A stretch of DNA of 40,042 nucleotides, taken from contig JACRLW010000016.1 in assembly GCA_016235155.1 (NCBI GenBank), positions 1 through 40,042 on the forward strand. Direction: 5' to 3'. The notes beneath the pieces were generated by a model. That model worked only from the letters and a program-made list of their open reading frames with translations. It was not told where the DNA came from and ran no database searches. Below, piece by piece: positions 17,925 to 26,711 of the stretch. The translations under genes were made by a program, and so were the position numbers. The first letter of the stretch is position 1. Each line of letters begins with the position of its first letter. This DNA comes from Planctomycetota bacterium (lineage in GTDB: Bacteria; Planctomycetota; UBA1135; UBA2386).

Positions 17925-20069
17925 TCGGCGCCTCGTTGGCCGAGCGGCATCAGGCCGGCGTACTCCAGCAGCAGCACGCGTTCCGCGCCCGAATCGAAGC
18001 GCACCGTCGCGCGCGCGAGCATGCCGTGACCGCTGACGCGCACGAGCGTGCCGCGGCCGTACTCCTTGTGCTGCACGCGCGCGCCCGGCGCGATCCGCTC
18101 GGCGGGATCGCTCTGGTCGTAGTCGAGCGCGGCGTCGCCGATGCCGCCGTCGGCGGCGTCGTCGCCGTCCGCGTCGTCGTCGGTCGTCGACTCGACGGCG
18201 ATGCAGTCGCGCGGGATCTCCTTCAGGAAGCTGGAGCGGGTCTGCCGGTCGGTGACGCCGCCGACCATCCGTTCGCGCGCCCAGCCGAGCCAGAGCGTCT
18301 GTCGCGCGCGCGTGAGCGCGACGTAGAGCAGGCGGCGCTCCTCTTCGATGCCGGCGTCCTCGTCGAGCGCGCGCTCGTGCGGGAACACGCCCTCCTCGAG
18401 TCCGGCGACGAAGACGTGGTCGAACTCGAGTCCCTTCGCCGCGTGCACGCTCATCAGCGACACGCGGGGTTCGTCCTCGTCGCGACGGTCCTCGCTGGTC
18501 ATCAAGCTCACGTGCGCGAGGTACTCCGCGAGTCCGCCGCCGTGTTGCTCGTCGAAGTACGCGGCATCGCTCAGCAGCTCGAGCAGGTTCTCGACGCGGG
18601 CATCCTCCTCTTGGTCGCCGAGCGCCTGGAGGTGGGCGATGTAGCCGATCCCCGACTCGATCGCCTTCATCGCGGCCTCGGCGTGCGCGGTCTTCGTGCG
18701 CGCGGACTCGAAGGTCGCCGCCACGGCCGCGAGTGCCGCACGCGCCTTCTGCGGCAGCTCCGCGCGCGCTTCGTCGTCGAGCAGGCTCTCGTAGACCGAC
18801 ATCCCGCGGGCGCGCGCGATGCCGCGGATCTTGTCGAGCGTGGCGCGACCGATCCCGCGCGGCGGGACGTTGATCACGCGTTCCATGCTGACGTCGTCGA
18901 GCGGATTGACGAGCACGCGCAGGTAGGCGAGGACGTCCTTGATCTCCTTGCGCTCGAAGAACGACACGCCGCCGACGACTTCGTAGGGCACGAGTTCGTT
19001 GCGCAGCGCCTCCTCGACGCCGCGGCTGAGGTAGTGGCTGCGGTAGAAGACCGCGATCTGGTCGGGAGTCGCACCGCGACGCACCAGCGCCTGGATGCGC
19101 CTCGCGATCGCGCGCGCTTCGTCCTGCGGCGCGTACGCCGCGTGCACCGTGATCGGTTCGCCTTCGTCGTTGTCGGTGCGCAGCCGCTTCTCGAGCCGCT
19201 GTTCGTTGTGCTCGATCACGCCCTCCGCGGCGCGCAGGATCGTGCGCGTCGAGCGGTAGTTCTGCTCGAGTCGGACGATCGTCGTGCCGAGGAAGTCGCG
19301 TTCGAAGTCGAGGATGTTGCGGATCTCCGCGCCGCGCGGGGTCGCCGACGACCGTGAGGTTCTTCTCCGGTCCGACGAACAGCCGCAGCAGCTCGAACTG
19401 GACCCGGTTGGTGTCCTGGAACTCGTCCACGAGCAGCCAGCGGTAGCGCCGCTGGTAACGCTCGCGCACGTCGGGGTGCTCGAGCAGGAGATCGCGGAAG
19501 CGGCCGAGGAGGTCGTCGAAGTCCAGCGCGCCGAGCTTGCCGAGGGTCGCGTGGTAGGGATCCCAGATCTTCTCGAGGACCTTGTCGATCGCGCCGTAGC
19601 CGAAGACGAGGTCCTCGCGACGCGGGCACAGGTTCTTGAGCTGGCTCAGCCGCCGCCCGACCTGCGCGGGCTTCACCCCGGCGTTGTCGAGCCCGTGCTC
19701 TTCCATCAGGAGCTTCACGACCGAGTCGCGGTCCTGCGTGTCGTAGATCGTGAAGTCCTTCGGGTAGCCGAGCCGCTCGCCGTCGATGCGGAGGAAGCGA
19801 GCGCAGGCCGAGTGGAACGTCGCGACGTGGACGCGCTCGCCGCCGAGCTCCAGGACGCGCCGCGCCATCTCCCCCGCCGCCTTGTTCGTGAACGTCACCG
19901 CGAGGATCGACGTCGCCCGCTCGCCGTCGCGCAGCAAACGCGCGATCCGTCGCGTGATGACCCGCGTCTTCCCCGATCCGGCGCCGGCGAGCACCATCAA
20001 CGGTCCGGCGCCGAAGGTCACCGCCTCGCGCTGGGCGTCGTTGAGGTCGTCGAGGATCGGATCGGGCAT
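17921..20069 (-). pseudogene. uvrD: UvrD/PcrA-type DNA helicase with 20-nt deletion (broken frame)
   Basis: From ATG at 20069 the frame encodes a superfamily-1 helicase: Walker A AGAGSGKT at 28-35, TNKAAGEM, DFDDLL, and motif II DEFQDT at 215-220. After residue 244 (LTVVGDP) the frame is lost. The following bases in another frame resume exactly at RGAEIRNILDFERDF and run to 17921 with the remaining helicase motifs (QNYRSTRTIL, VPPRGIGRATLDKIRG, TVHAAKGLEF-like SVHAAKGLEF, YVALTRARQTLWLG). The missing piece corresponds to DQSIYRW plus one base: 20 nt, at about 19337. These residues belong to motif III. UvrD/PcrA unwinds DNA in repair and replication restart. A null would be surprising in a living cell unless another copy exists, so an assembly error is possible. 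Confidence 0.92.
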
Positions 20070-20151
20070 GGTTGCGATGCGGAAGCGGCGCGGCGCAGGA
20101 TGCACGACGCGCGACGGCAGCGGAAGCCCGCTCACACAAAGGCGCCGCGGT

Positions 20152-20547
20152 TCAGCGCCGCGCGTTGCGCTCGACGAGCGCTTTCTCGTCGGCGTAGTTC
20201 AGGCGCGCGAGCGCGTCGGCGACGCGCAGCCACTTCGCTTCCGCGACCTCGCCGGTGTCCAGGGCGACCGGCACGGCGCCGGGCGCGGCGATCATGTTCC
20301 AGAACAGCACGGACTTGGCGCGCTCGCCGACGCGGTAGAAGGTCTCGCCGGCCCAGCTCTCGAGCGCGACGTCGCAGCCGGTCTCCTCCTTCACCTCGCG
20401 GAGTGCCGCGCCGACGAAGGTCTCGCCGTCGTCGAGCTTGCCCTTGGGCAAAGACCAGTCGTCGTAGCGCGCGCGGTGGACGACGAGCAACTCCGTGCGC
20501 GCGCGGTCACGCCACACCAGTCCGCCGGCGGCGAGGATGCGGTCCAT
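20152..20547 (-). CDS. NUDIX hydrolase
   Basis: 131 residues from ATG at 20547. The complete Nudix box runs from Gly36 (GKLDDGETFVGAAL, REVKEETG) with Glu42, Arg50, Glu51, Glu54, Glu55 and Gly57, so the metal-binding site is intact. The family hydrolyses nucleoside diphosphates linked to another group, and this short single-domain form (MutT or Ap4A-hydrolase-like, with WSLPKGK before the box) suits small substrates. The protein is probably cytoplasmic. It lies 52 bp after the large secreted-protein gene and 82 bp before the helicase gene on the same strand. The stop sits in a short CG hairpin (20146-20162) that resembles a 14-bp sequence at two other gene ends in the window. Confidence 0.92.
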   Translation of the reverse strand: MDRILAAGGLVWRDRARTELLVVHRARYDDWSLPKGKLDDGETFVGAALREVKEETGCDVALESWAGETFYRVGERAKSVLFWNMIAAPGAVPVALDTGEVAEAKWLRVADALARLNYADEKALVERNARR

Positions 20548-20599
20548 GTTGTTCCGAGCTGCTGTCGTTTCGTTCTGCTGTCGCTGAGGGCTGCGAAGG

Positions 20600-22894
20600 T
20601 CACTTCGTGAAGAACTGATAGGCCTTGGGCGCCGCGACTCCGCCCTTCTCCCACTCCCACTGCACCGTGTAGCGGGAGCCGCGCTCCAGCGGCGCGAGCG
20701 GGTAGAAGGCGATGAGCCCGGGCGCCGAGCTCCGCCGCACGAGGCCGCGGTCGGCGACGTGCACGATCCCCGGCACGTCCTTCTTGCCGTCGAGCTTCAC
20801 CGTGCAACGGATCGACTCCGCGATCGGCAGCGAGCCCGTCCTGAAGAAGTGCATCGTGATCGGCCAACCGACCGTCTTCTGCCCCTTCTTGCCGCGCCCG
20901 GCCAGCAGGAGCTCGACCTCGGGACCGAGCTCTTGGATCGCGACCTCGTTCGGCACGACGAGCGCCGGTCCGGCGTCGCTCGGCAGCGGCGATCCCGGCG
21001 TGACGCCGGCCGGATACCACTTCGCCTGGTTCACGTTTCCGTCGATGCCGCGTGCCACGTCCATCACCAGCAGCTTGCCCTCGGTCCACAGTCCCACGAT
21101 CACGAGCGCGGGGTTGAGCACGGCGTCGCGGTAGCCCGGCCACCCCATCCACGACTCGAGCGTGTCGCGCGGATCGCCGGCGTCGGTCGCGATCAGCGCT
21201 TTCTGGGCGAAGGTCCGTCCGGCGAGGCTGCCGTGCTTCTTGCCGGCGTCCTCCGTGTGCTCCTTGCCCGGGCCGCGCTCGCCCTTGTTCGCTTCGAGGT
21301 ACAGCCCGTGCTGGCGGCAGTCGGCGGAGTACTCCGAACTCCAACCGACGTCCTTGCCGTCGTACGCCTTGCGCAGGCGATTGAACGCGTCGAGGAACTC
21401 CGGCGCGCGCTTGCTCACCGCTTCGAGCGGCGTCTGCTTGTTGCGGATCGCGCGGAGGATCGCCGAGTCCTCGGTCCAGAAGCGGCGCCACTCGGTCTCG
21501 AGGTCGGCGAGCTTCGTGCCGCCGCTCCGCTCCGCGAAGCGACTCGCGACGTCGTCCAGGTTCGCCGCGCGTGAACCGTCGAGCGCGCGGACGAGCTTCG
21601 GGTCGCGCCGCAGGAGGTACTCGCAGAACGACCAGGCCTTGATGCGGTCGACGCTCGTGAAGTCGGCGGCGGAGATCGTCGGCAGCTTCGCCGCCGGGGT
21701 GTCCGTCTTGTCCCACGCGAGGTCCGCGGCGAGCTCGGCCCAGATCGCGAGATCCGGCATGTTGAACCGCTGCGCGTCGGACTTCGTCGAGGTCCGGCCG
21801 TCGGTCTTCTGCTGCCCGACGCTGAAGATCAGGTTGCGCCCGAAGAACCAGCCGACGATCGCGTGGCCGAAGCCTTCCTTGACGCCGTCGCAGGCGAGTC
21901 CGCCCCACTCCCACGCGACCTGCCGCACGACGTAGTCGCGCGCTGACGCATCCTGCTCGAGACCGCCGGTGCGCACGGTCTGGCCGCCGTCGCTCAGGGC
22001 GGTCGCCGCGGTGTTCGTGAGCACGAACTCGAGGTCGTTGCCCATCAGTCGATCCGCGTTCGCGCGGACGAGATCCCGCCATTCGTCCCGAGACTTCAGC
22101 ATCAGGAAGGTGAGCTTGCCCTTCACGTGCCACTGGTAGCCGGGGACGCCGTCGAAGAACTCCTTGCAGAAGGCGAACGCGCGCTCGCCGCTGCGCGCGC
22201 AGTCCTCGAGCACCGCCTGGTCCCAGTTGCCCCACACGGCGAAGCGTTCGGACTCCACGCCGATGTGCGCGAGATTGGCCTTCTTCAGGAGCGGGTGTTC
22301 GCCGCTCAGCGGCGTGACCGCGTAGTCCTGCGCGAGCAGGCGCTGGATCGTGCGATCGAGGGCCCGCGAGCGCCGCAGGAGTTCGAGTTCGACGTCGCTG
22401 CCGAACAAGCCCTCGACGCTCTTGCGTCCGGTCGCCGCGCTCGCCGTCGCGTCGGCGGGCGCGAAGCGCAGCGTGCGCTCGAAGTGCCACCGCGCGCGCT
22501 CGGCGTTGCCCGCGGTCTGCAGCGCCGTGCCGAGCTCGCGGTGCCCGGCGGCAAGGGTCTTCGCAGCCGCCTCGAACTGACGGGCGAGGACGCGCGCCGT
22601 CGCGGCGTCGGCTTCGTCGGCGTCCTTGCGATCGAACTTCGGATCCGTCGCCCACGAAGTGCCCACCTTCACGAACCCGAGGCCCGCGCGCGCGTGCTCG
22701 TGATCGGGCGCGTAATGCGCGATCACCTCGCGCCACAGTTCGCGGGCCTGGTGATGGAAGCCGGACTTCTCGCAGCGCGACGCCTGCTCGTCGAGCGCGT
22801 CGGCCGCCTTGACGAGAAAGGTCGCTTCGTCGTCCTGGGCGGACGCGACCGCGGAGAGGTGGAGCGCTGCGAGAAGGAGGAGTGCGGTGCGCAT
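20600..22894 (-). CDS. Large secreted protein, peptidase-like fold without HExxH, CAP-like region
   Basis: 764 residues from ATG at 22894; the first 19 residues (MRTALLLLAALHLSAVASA) are a signal peptide. A TPR-like helical part with HHQARELWREVIAHYAPDHE, near 40-160, precedes a central domain like the DUF1570 group of planctomycete proteins. The usual HExxH zinc site is not seen; the matching place reads VAWEWGGL, and EGFGHAIVGWF follows. Near 520-600 a region with YSADCRQHGLYLEANKGE and WMGWPGYRDAVLNP resembles degraded CAP/PR1 segments of similar proteins, and the last about 60 residues look like a beta-sandwich. If the hydrolase site is truly lost, it may act as a binding protein. Family calls here come from motif memory and are tentative. 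The gene starts divergently from the next one, with 76 bp between. Confidence 0.8.
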   Translation of the reverse strand: MRTALLLLAALHLSAVASAQDDEATFLVKAADALDEQASRCEKSGFHHQARELWREVIAHYAPDHEHARAGLGFVKVGTSWATDPKFDRKDADEADAATARVLARQFEAAAKTLAAGHRELGTALQTAGNAERARWHFERTLRFAPADATASAATGRKSVEGLFGSDVELELLRRSRALDRTIQRLLAQDYAVTPLSGEHPLLKKANLAHIGVESERFAVWGNWDQAVLEDCARSGERAFAFCKEFFDGVPGYQWHVKGKLTFLMLKSRDEWRDLVRANADRLMGNDLEFVLTNTAATALSDGGQTVRTGGLEQDASARDYVVRQVAWEWGGLACDGVKEGFGHAIVGWFFGRNLIFSVGQQKTDGRTSTKSDAQRFNMPDLAIWAELAADLAWDKTDTPAAKLPTISAADFTSVDRIKAWSFCEYLLRRDPKLVRALDGSRAANLDDVASRFAERSGGTKLADLETEWRRFWTEDSAILRAIRNKQTPLEAVSKRAPEFLDAFNRLRKAYDGKDVGWSSEYSADCRQHGLYLEANKGERGPGKEHTEDAGKKHGSLAGRTFAQKALIATDAGDPRDTLESWMGWPGYRDAVLNPALVIVGLWTEGKLLVMDVARGIDGNVNQAKWYPAGVTPGSPLPSDAGPALVVPNEVAIQELGPEVELLLAGRGKKGQKTVGWPITMHFFRTGSLPIAESIRCTVKLDGKKDVPGIVHVADRGLVRRSSAPGLIAFYPLAPLERGSRYTVQWEWEKGGVAAPKAYQFFTK

Positions 22895-22970
22895 CGTCGA
22901 TCGCTCGGCGGAGGATGCTAGCGGCGATCACCGCTTGCGTTGCGCGGCGTTCGCGTCCGACGATGCCGCC
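22895..22970. promoter_or_regulatory. Divergent intergenic region
   Basis: Seventy-six bases separate two divergent secreted-protein genes, so promoters for both must lie here or slightly inside. No clear core promoter or operator could be read. Confidence 0.35.
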
Positions 22971-25046
22971 ATGCGGCAGCTCGCGGCGTGCGTCGTCCTT
23001 CTCCTGTCCTGCCTCGCGGAAGCGCAGGAGCCCGCCCGCCGCGCGATCGTGCTGCAGAACCTCGCGCCGACGCCGCGTCGCGAGTGGATGCAGGCGGTGG
23101 TCCCGTTCGCGGAGGGCGAGATGCCGGACTCGCCGGCGCTGCACGTGGAGGGCAAGCCCACGGTGTGGGAGTCGTTCGGGGCGCGCTGGCCCGACGGCAG
23201 CGTGCGTCAGGCCCTGTGCATGTTCGAGGCGGAGCTGACGCGCATCGGCGAGGTCGTGCTCCCCCTCGCCGACGGTCGCGGCCAGGAAGCGAAGGACTTC
23301 GTCGACGCCCTGCCGCCGTGCTCGCTCACCGTGCTCGTGAAGTTCGGCGACCGACGCTTCGAGGGAAAGCTCGAGCGCGTCGAGGTCCTCACGCGCAACC
23401 GCGCGCGCCAGGTCACCGTGCTTCGCGGTCGCGTCGGCACGTCCGGTCTCGTGGCGGAGGCGACCATCGAGCAGTTCTCGGGTCAGGCGCACGCCTGGTT
23501 CGGCATCGGCGTCTTCTTCAGCGACCCGACCACCCCGGCGCTCGAGATCCAACTCGACGAAATCGCGCTGGAGACCGGCGGCCTGGCGTTCGTGCCGCGG
23601 CACCAGATCCCGCTGGGGATGCGCGTCGAACCGACCGAGCGGGGCGCGAAGACCATCCTGCTCGAGAAGCTCTCGCTCGGCGACGGTCAGGGGCTGCGGC
23701 GCACCGGGGTGCTCGTGCCGCCGTTGAGCGACGGCAGCGACGACGCGCTGCGCATCCGCGACGACACCATCCGGGCAGCGACCGTCTGCCGCGTGGTCGG
23801 CGCGACGAGTTGGACCGGCAGCGGCGCATTCGGTCCGTATGGCGTCGTCCCGCCGCCGCCGCCGTGGCTCGCGACTCCCGAGTCGCAGCGCCTCGCGATG
23901 GCGCAGGCGCACGCGGAGTTCGTCGCGTGGAGTCGAGCGCAGACGGGCGATCCCTTCCGCGCGCCGCATCACGGCTCCGGCGTCGCGCCCGGCGCCACCG
24001 GCGATCAACCCGACTTCGGACTCTGTGCGGTCGAGCCGGTCGCGGCGACCGGGCTCCCGTCGTTCCTCGCGGAGGTCGAGTGGTCCGTGTTGCAGGAGGC
24101 CTGCCGGCCGGTGCACTTCTTCGAGTCGGATGGAACCCCGCTCCTCGCGCGCAGCCATCCGGAGTTCGTCGCGCTCTCCGGGCGACCGCACTGGGACCAG
24201 GAAGCCTCGCCCGATCGCCTCGGCAAGGGCTACCCCCCCACGAAGTTCGACACGCACGAGTGGGTCGGGAAGGACAGCGAGCATTGGTCCGCCAACTACC
24301 TCTGCGCCTGGTACCTGCTCACCGCCGACCCGCAGGCCCTGCTGGAGATCCGCAACGAGACGCAGATCTGGCTCGCGGCAAACACGCTCGATCCCCGACT
24401 GTGGTCGAGCAAGCCCGGCGCCGCGCGCGCCGCGGGCCGCACGATCCTCGCCGGTTGTTGGCTCTGGCTCTGCAACCCTGACGAGGAGTTGGGCCAGCGC
24501 CTGAAGGACCGCATGGAGCAGACCATGCTCCCGAACTGGAAGGGCGGGCAGTGGCCGCCGGAGTACGTGCGGCCCTACGACGTGAAGGGCCCGGACCCGC
24601 GCCGCTTCCCCGGCCCCGAACCGACCTGGGTGCCCTGGGAAGACGCCATCGCCTGCAGCGGCTTCGGCGCCTATCGCGCGCTGTTCGGCGCGAGCGACCC
24701 CCGCATCGACGAACTGATCGACGGCCTCGCCCTCAATCTGCTGCGCCACGGCTGGCTCCTCCGCGACGACGGGAGCGCGGCGATCGCGTACTGCATGAAG
24801 TACCTCGACGGCAAGCCCTTCACGAAGGAGCAGTCCTCCGACGACAACTTCGTGAGGTGGGCCTCAGGCGGCTTCGGGCACTGGGCGTATGGCGCGCTGG
24901 TGCTCGGCCGCAACGCCGCGCTGAAGCTCGGGGACGCGGCGCTGATGAAGCGCGCGGACGACCTGATGGCGGGACTGCACCGCTACCGCGAGCGCCCGCG
25001 CGACGGGTTCTGGGACCGGATGTCGATGTGGATGGCGGTGAGGTGA
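22971..25046 (+). CDS. Secreted PcRGLX/YetA-like protein (putative polysaccharide lyase family)
   Basis: 691 residues from ATG at 22971; the signal peptide is MRQLAACVVLLLSCLAEA. The start fits because the next residues form the N-terminal beta-barrel pattern of PcRGLX/YetA-like proteins: VVPFAEGEMPDSPALHVEGK, then FGARWPDGSVRQAL. In the fungal prototype this family cleaves rhamnogalacturonan, with an alpha/alpha toroid following the barrel. Here the second half contains aromatic-rich helical text that fits such a toroid (EHWSANYLCAWYLLTADP, GRTILAGCWLWLCNP). A polysaccharide-degrading role outside the cytoplasm is likely, but the family assignment is from pattern memory. It converges with the ATPase gene, with stops only 17 bp apart. 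Confidence 0.75.
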   Translation: MRQLAACVVLLLSCLAEAQEPARRAIVLQNLAPTPRREWMQAVVPFAEGEMPDSPALHVEGKPTVWESFGARWPDGSVRQALCMFEAELTRIGEVVLPLADGRGQEAKDFVDALPPCSLTVLVKFGDRRFEGKLERVEVLTRNRARQVTVLRGRVGTSGLVAEATIEQFSGQAHAWFGIGVFFSDPTTPALEIQLDEIALETGGLAFVPRHQIPLGMRVEPTERGAKTILLEKLSLGDGQGLRRTGVLVPPLSDGSDDALRIRDDTIRAATVCRVVGATSWTGSGAFGPYGVVPPPPPWLATPESQRLAMAQAHAEFVAWSRAQTGDPFRAPHHGSGVAPGATGDQPDFGLCAVEPVAATGLPSFLAEVEWSVLQEACRPVHFFESDGTPLLARSHPEFVALSGRPHWDQEASPDRLGKGYPPTKFDTHEWVGKDSEHWSANYLCAWYLLTADPQALLEIRNETQIWLAANTLDPRLWSSKPGAARAAGRTILAGCWLWLCNPDEELGQRLKDRMEQTMLPNWKGGQWPPEYVRPYDVKGPDPRRFPGPEPTWVPWEDAIACSGFGAYRALFGASDPRIDELIDGLALNLLRHGWLLRDDGSAAIAYCMKYLDGKPFTKEQSSDDNFVRWASGGFGHWAYGALVLGRNAALKLGDAALMKRADDLMAGLHRYRERPRDGFWDRMSMWMAVR

Positions 25047-25063
25047 GGGGGCTTCTCGAACTC

Positions 25064-26215
25064 TCACCCCAGCACACGACCAGCCTGCAGTTCGCGCGCG
25101 AACTCGACGAACGGCAACACCAGCACGCCGCGGTCCACGAGCCGCTCCTTGCCGCCGTAGACCGCGAACGCCTTCCCGACCTGCTTCTCTGCGAGCAACG
25201 CGGCGAGCGAGGCGCCGAACTCGCCGCGCCACTGCTTGCCTGCCTTGACCTCGATGCCGACGCGCTTCTTGCCGCGCTCCCAGACGAAGTCGAGCTCCGA
25301 TCCCGAAGGTGTGCGCCAGTACGAGAACTCGCCGCCGAGGTTCTGCTGGTTGACCGCTGCGCGCAGTTCGTGGAACACCAGCGTCTCGAACAAGTGGCCT
25401 CGCTCGGCGGATTCGAGCGGTTCGCGCAAGCGGCCCGACAGCCCGCGGACGACACCGGTGTCGAAGACGTAGAACTTCGGGTGCTGCACTTCCTTGATGC
25501 GCGCGCGCGGCCGCCAGGCCGGCAACCACGTGCCGATCAGCGTGTCGACGAGCACTTCGAAGAAGCGCGTGACCGTCGGGCGTGCCACGCCGGCGTCGCG
25601 AGCGACTCCGGCCACGTTGACGACCTGACCGTTGCACAGGGCAGCGACCTCCAGGAAGCGGGCGAACGCGGCCGTGTCCTTGGTGAGCGCTTCCTGCTGG
25701 ATCTCCTCGCGCAGATAGGTGCCGACGTAGGCTTCGAGCAGATCGACCGCGAGCGCAGGTTCGCTGCGCACGCGCGGCAGGCAACCCTGCGCGAGCAGCT
25801 CGTCGAGTGCGAAGTCGTAGTCGAGTTCGGCGGCGGTCAGCGGGAAGAACCGGCGCGTGAGCGCGCGCCCCGCGAGCAGGTTGACGTCGAGGCGGCGCAG
25901 CTTGCGGGCGCTCGAGCCGCTCATCGCGAACCGATGACGCTTGCCGTGCTCGGCGATCAACGCATGCACCTCGTCGAGCAGAGCCGGCATGCGCTGCACT
26001 TCGTCGACGACGACCCAGCTCCCCTTCGGCCGCGCCAGCACCTGCTCCCGGAAGGTCTCGGGCCGTCGCGTCAGTTCGAGCACGAGCGGCATGCGGAGCA
26101 GGTCGAACCAGTGCGCGTCGGGCAGGCGTTGGCGCAGCCACGTGCTCTTCCCCGTGCCGCGCGGGCCGAACAAGAAGAACGAGTCGCCGGGCGGGTCCAG
26201 GGCGCGGGTATACAT
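25064..26215 (-). CDS. AAA_14 / DUF4143 ATPase
   Basis: 383 residues from ATG at 26215 (MYTRALDPPGDSFFLFGPRG). The N-terminal AAA domain has Walker A GPRGTGKST at about 17-25, Walker B WVVVDEVQRMP and a sensor segment FAMSGSSARKLRR. The C-terminal DUF4143 domain has a winged-helix part (VARPTVTRFFEVLVDT) and a nuclease-like fold with ELDFVWERGKKRVGIEVKAG, matching the restriction-endonuclease-like core of the family. These proteins are widespread, often mobile or patchy in distribution, and their function is mostly unknown; some sit near toxin-antitoxin or defence genes. The frame remains open upstream to 26686, but that sequence is not protein-like. No partner gene is adjacent. Confidence 0.93.
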   Translation of the reverse strand: MYTRALDPPGDSFFLFGPRGTGKSTWLRQRLPDAHWFDLLRMPLVLELTRRPETFREQVLARPKGSWVVVDEVQRMPALLDEVHALIAEHGKRHRFAMSGSSARKLRRLDVNLLAGRALTRRFFPLTAAELDYDFALDELLAQGCLPRVRSEPALAVDLLEAYVGTYLREEIQQEALTKDTAAFARFLEVAALCNGQVVNVAGVARDAGVARPTVTRFFEVLVDTLIGTWLPAWRPRARIKEVQHPKFYVFDTGVVRGLSGRLREPLESAERGHLFETLVFHELRAAVNQQNLGGEFSYWRTPSGSELDFVWERGKKRVGIEVKAGKQWRGEFGASLAALLAEKQVGKAFAVYGGKERLVDRGVLVLPFVEFARELQAGRVLG

Positions 26216-26711
26216 GGCGAGCAGATTGACGGTAAGAACGCTCACTGTGTGTACAGGGCATCGGACTCGCCGTGAAGCCGTCTGGAGCCGGGTTCTTCCT
26301 GGCAGGTCGCTCGCGGGGAGGCGCTCATTCATCTCGCCGGTCACGACGTCCAAGACGTCTCGTTGCCGCCGACGAACCCGGGCACTCGATGATGTCGTCG
26401 AGGAGGGCGTGCCAGTCAGGCGACACGAATCGCTCAGGTTCGACGGCCGACCCGGCGCACCCGCCGATCGAAATCGGGAATGACCAGCCGCGTCGGCCGG
26501 GTCGAGGCCTGAGCGGCGCTGCGCGATGTTCGGATGGAATGCGTGCAACGAGGCCGACGGGATCGCGCCCTTCACCGCGTGCGGACGCGCCAGCCGCCCG
26601 ATGCTCCAGTCCTCCAGGTCCGTACGCCGCCACCGGTATGCGGGAGTTGCACCCGTTCCCTGCACCCTCGCCATGGCACCGACCACCGCCCCCGACTAGC
26701 TTCTTCGGCGG
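26216..26711. other. Intergenic, 496 bp, no supported gene
   Basis: No gene with family resemblance was found on either strand. Short open frames exist, as expected at this GC content. One minus-strand frame contains ERFVSPDWHALLDD, which looks protein-like but lacks a start and any family match, so it could be a remnant. No tRNA or riboswitch-like fold was recognised. Promoters of the ATPase gene and the glycosyltransferase cluster probably lie here. Confidence 0.5.

Noticed and set aside
19325..19350. Programmed frameshift in the helicase
   Set aside because: Conserved residues are missing, not only shifted, and no slippery sequence is visible; a deletion explains it better.
20141..20165. 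Intrinsic terminator after the NUDIX gene
   Set aside because: The hairpin is only about five base pairs and lacks a proper T-run.
26320..26480. Minus-strand text ERFVSPDWHALLDD as a possible antitoxin remnant
   Set aside because: No start, no clear family; the resemblance is too weak to annotate.
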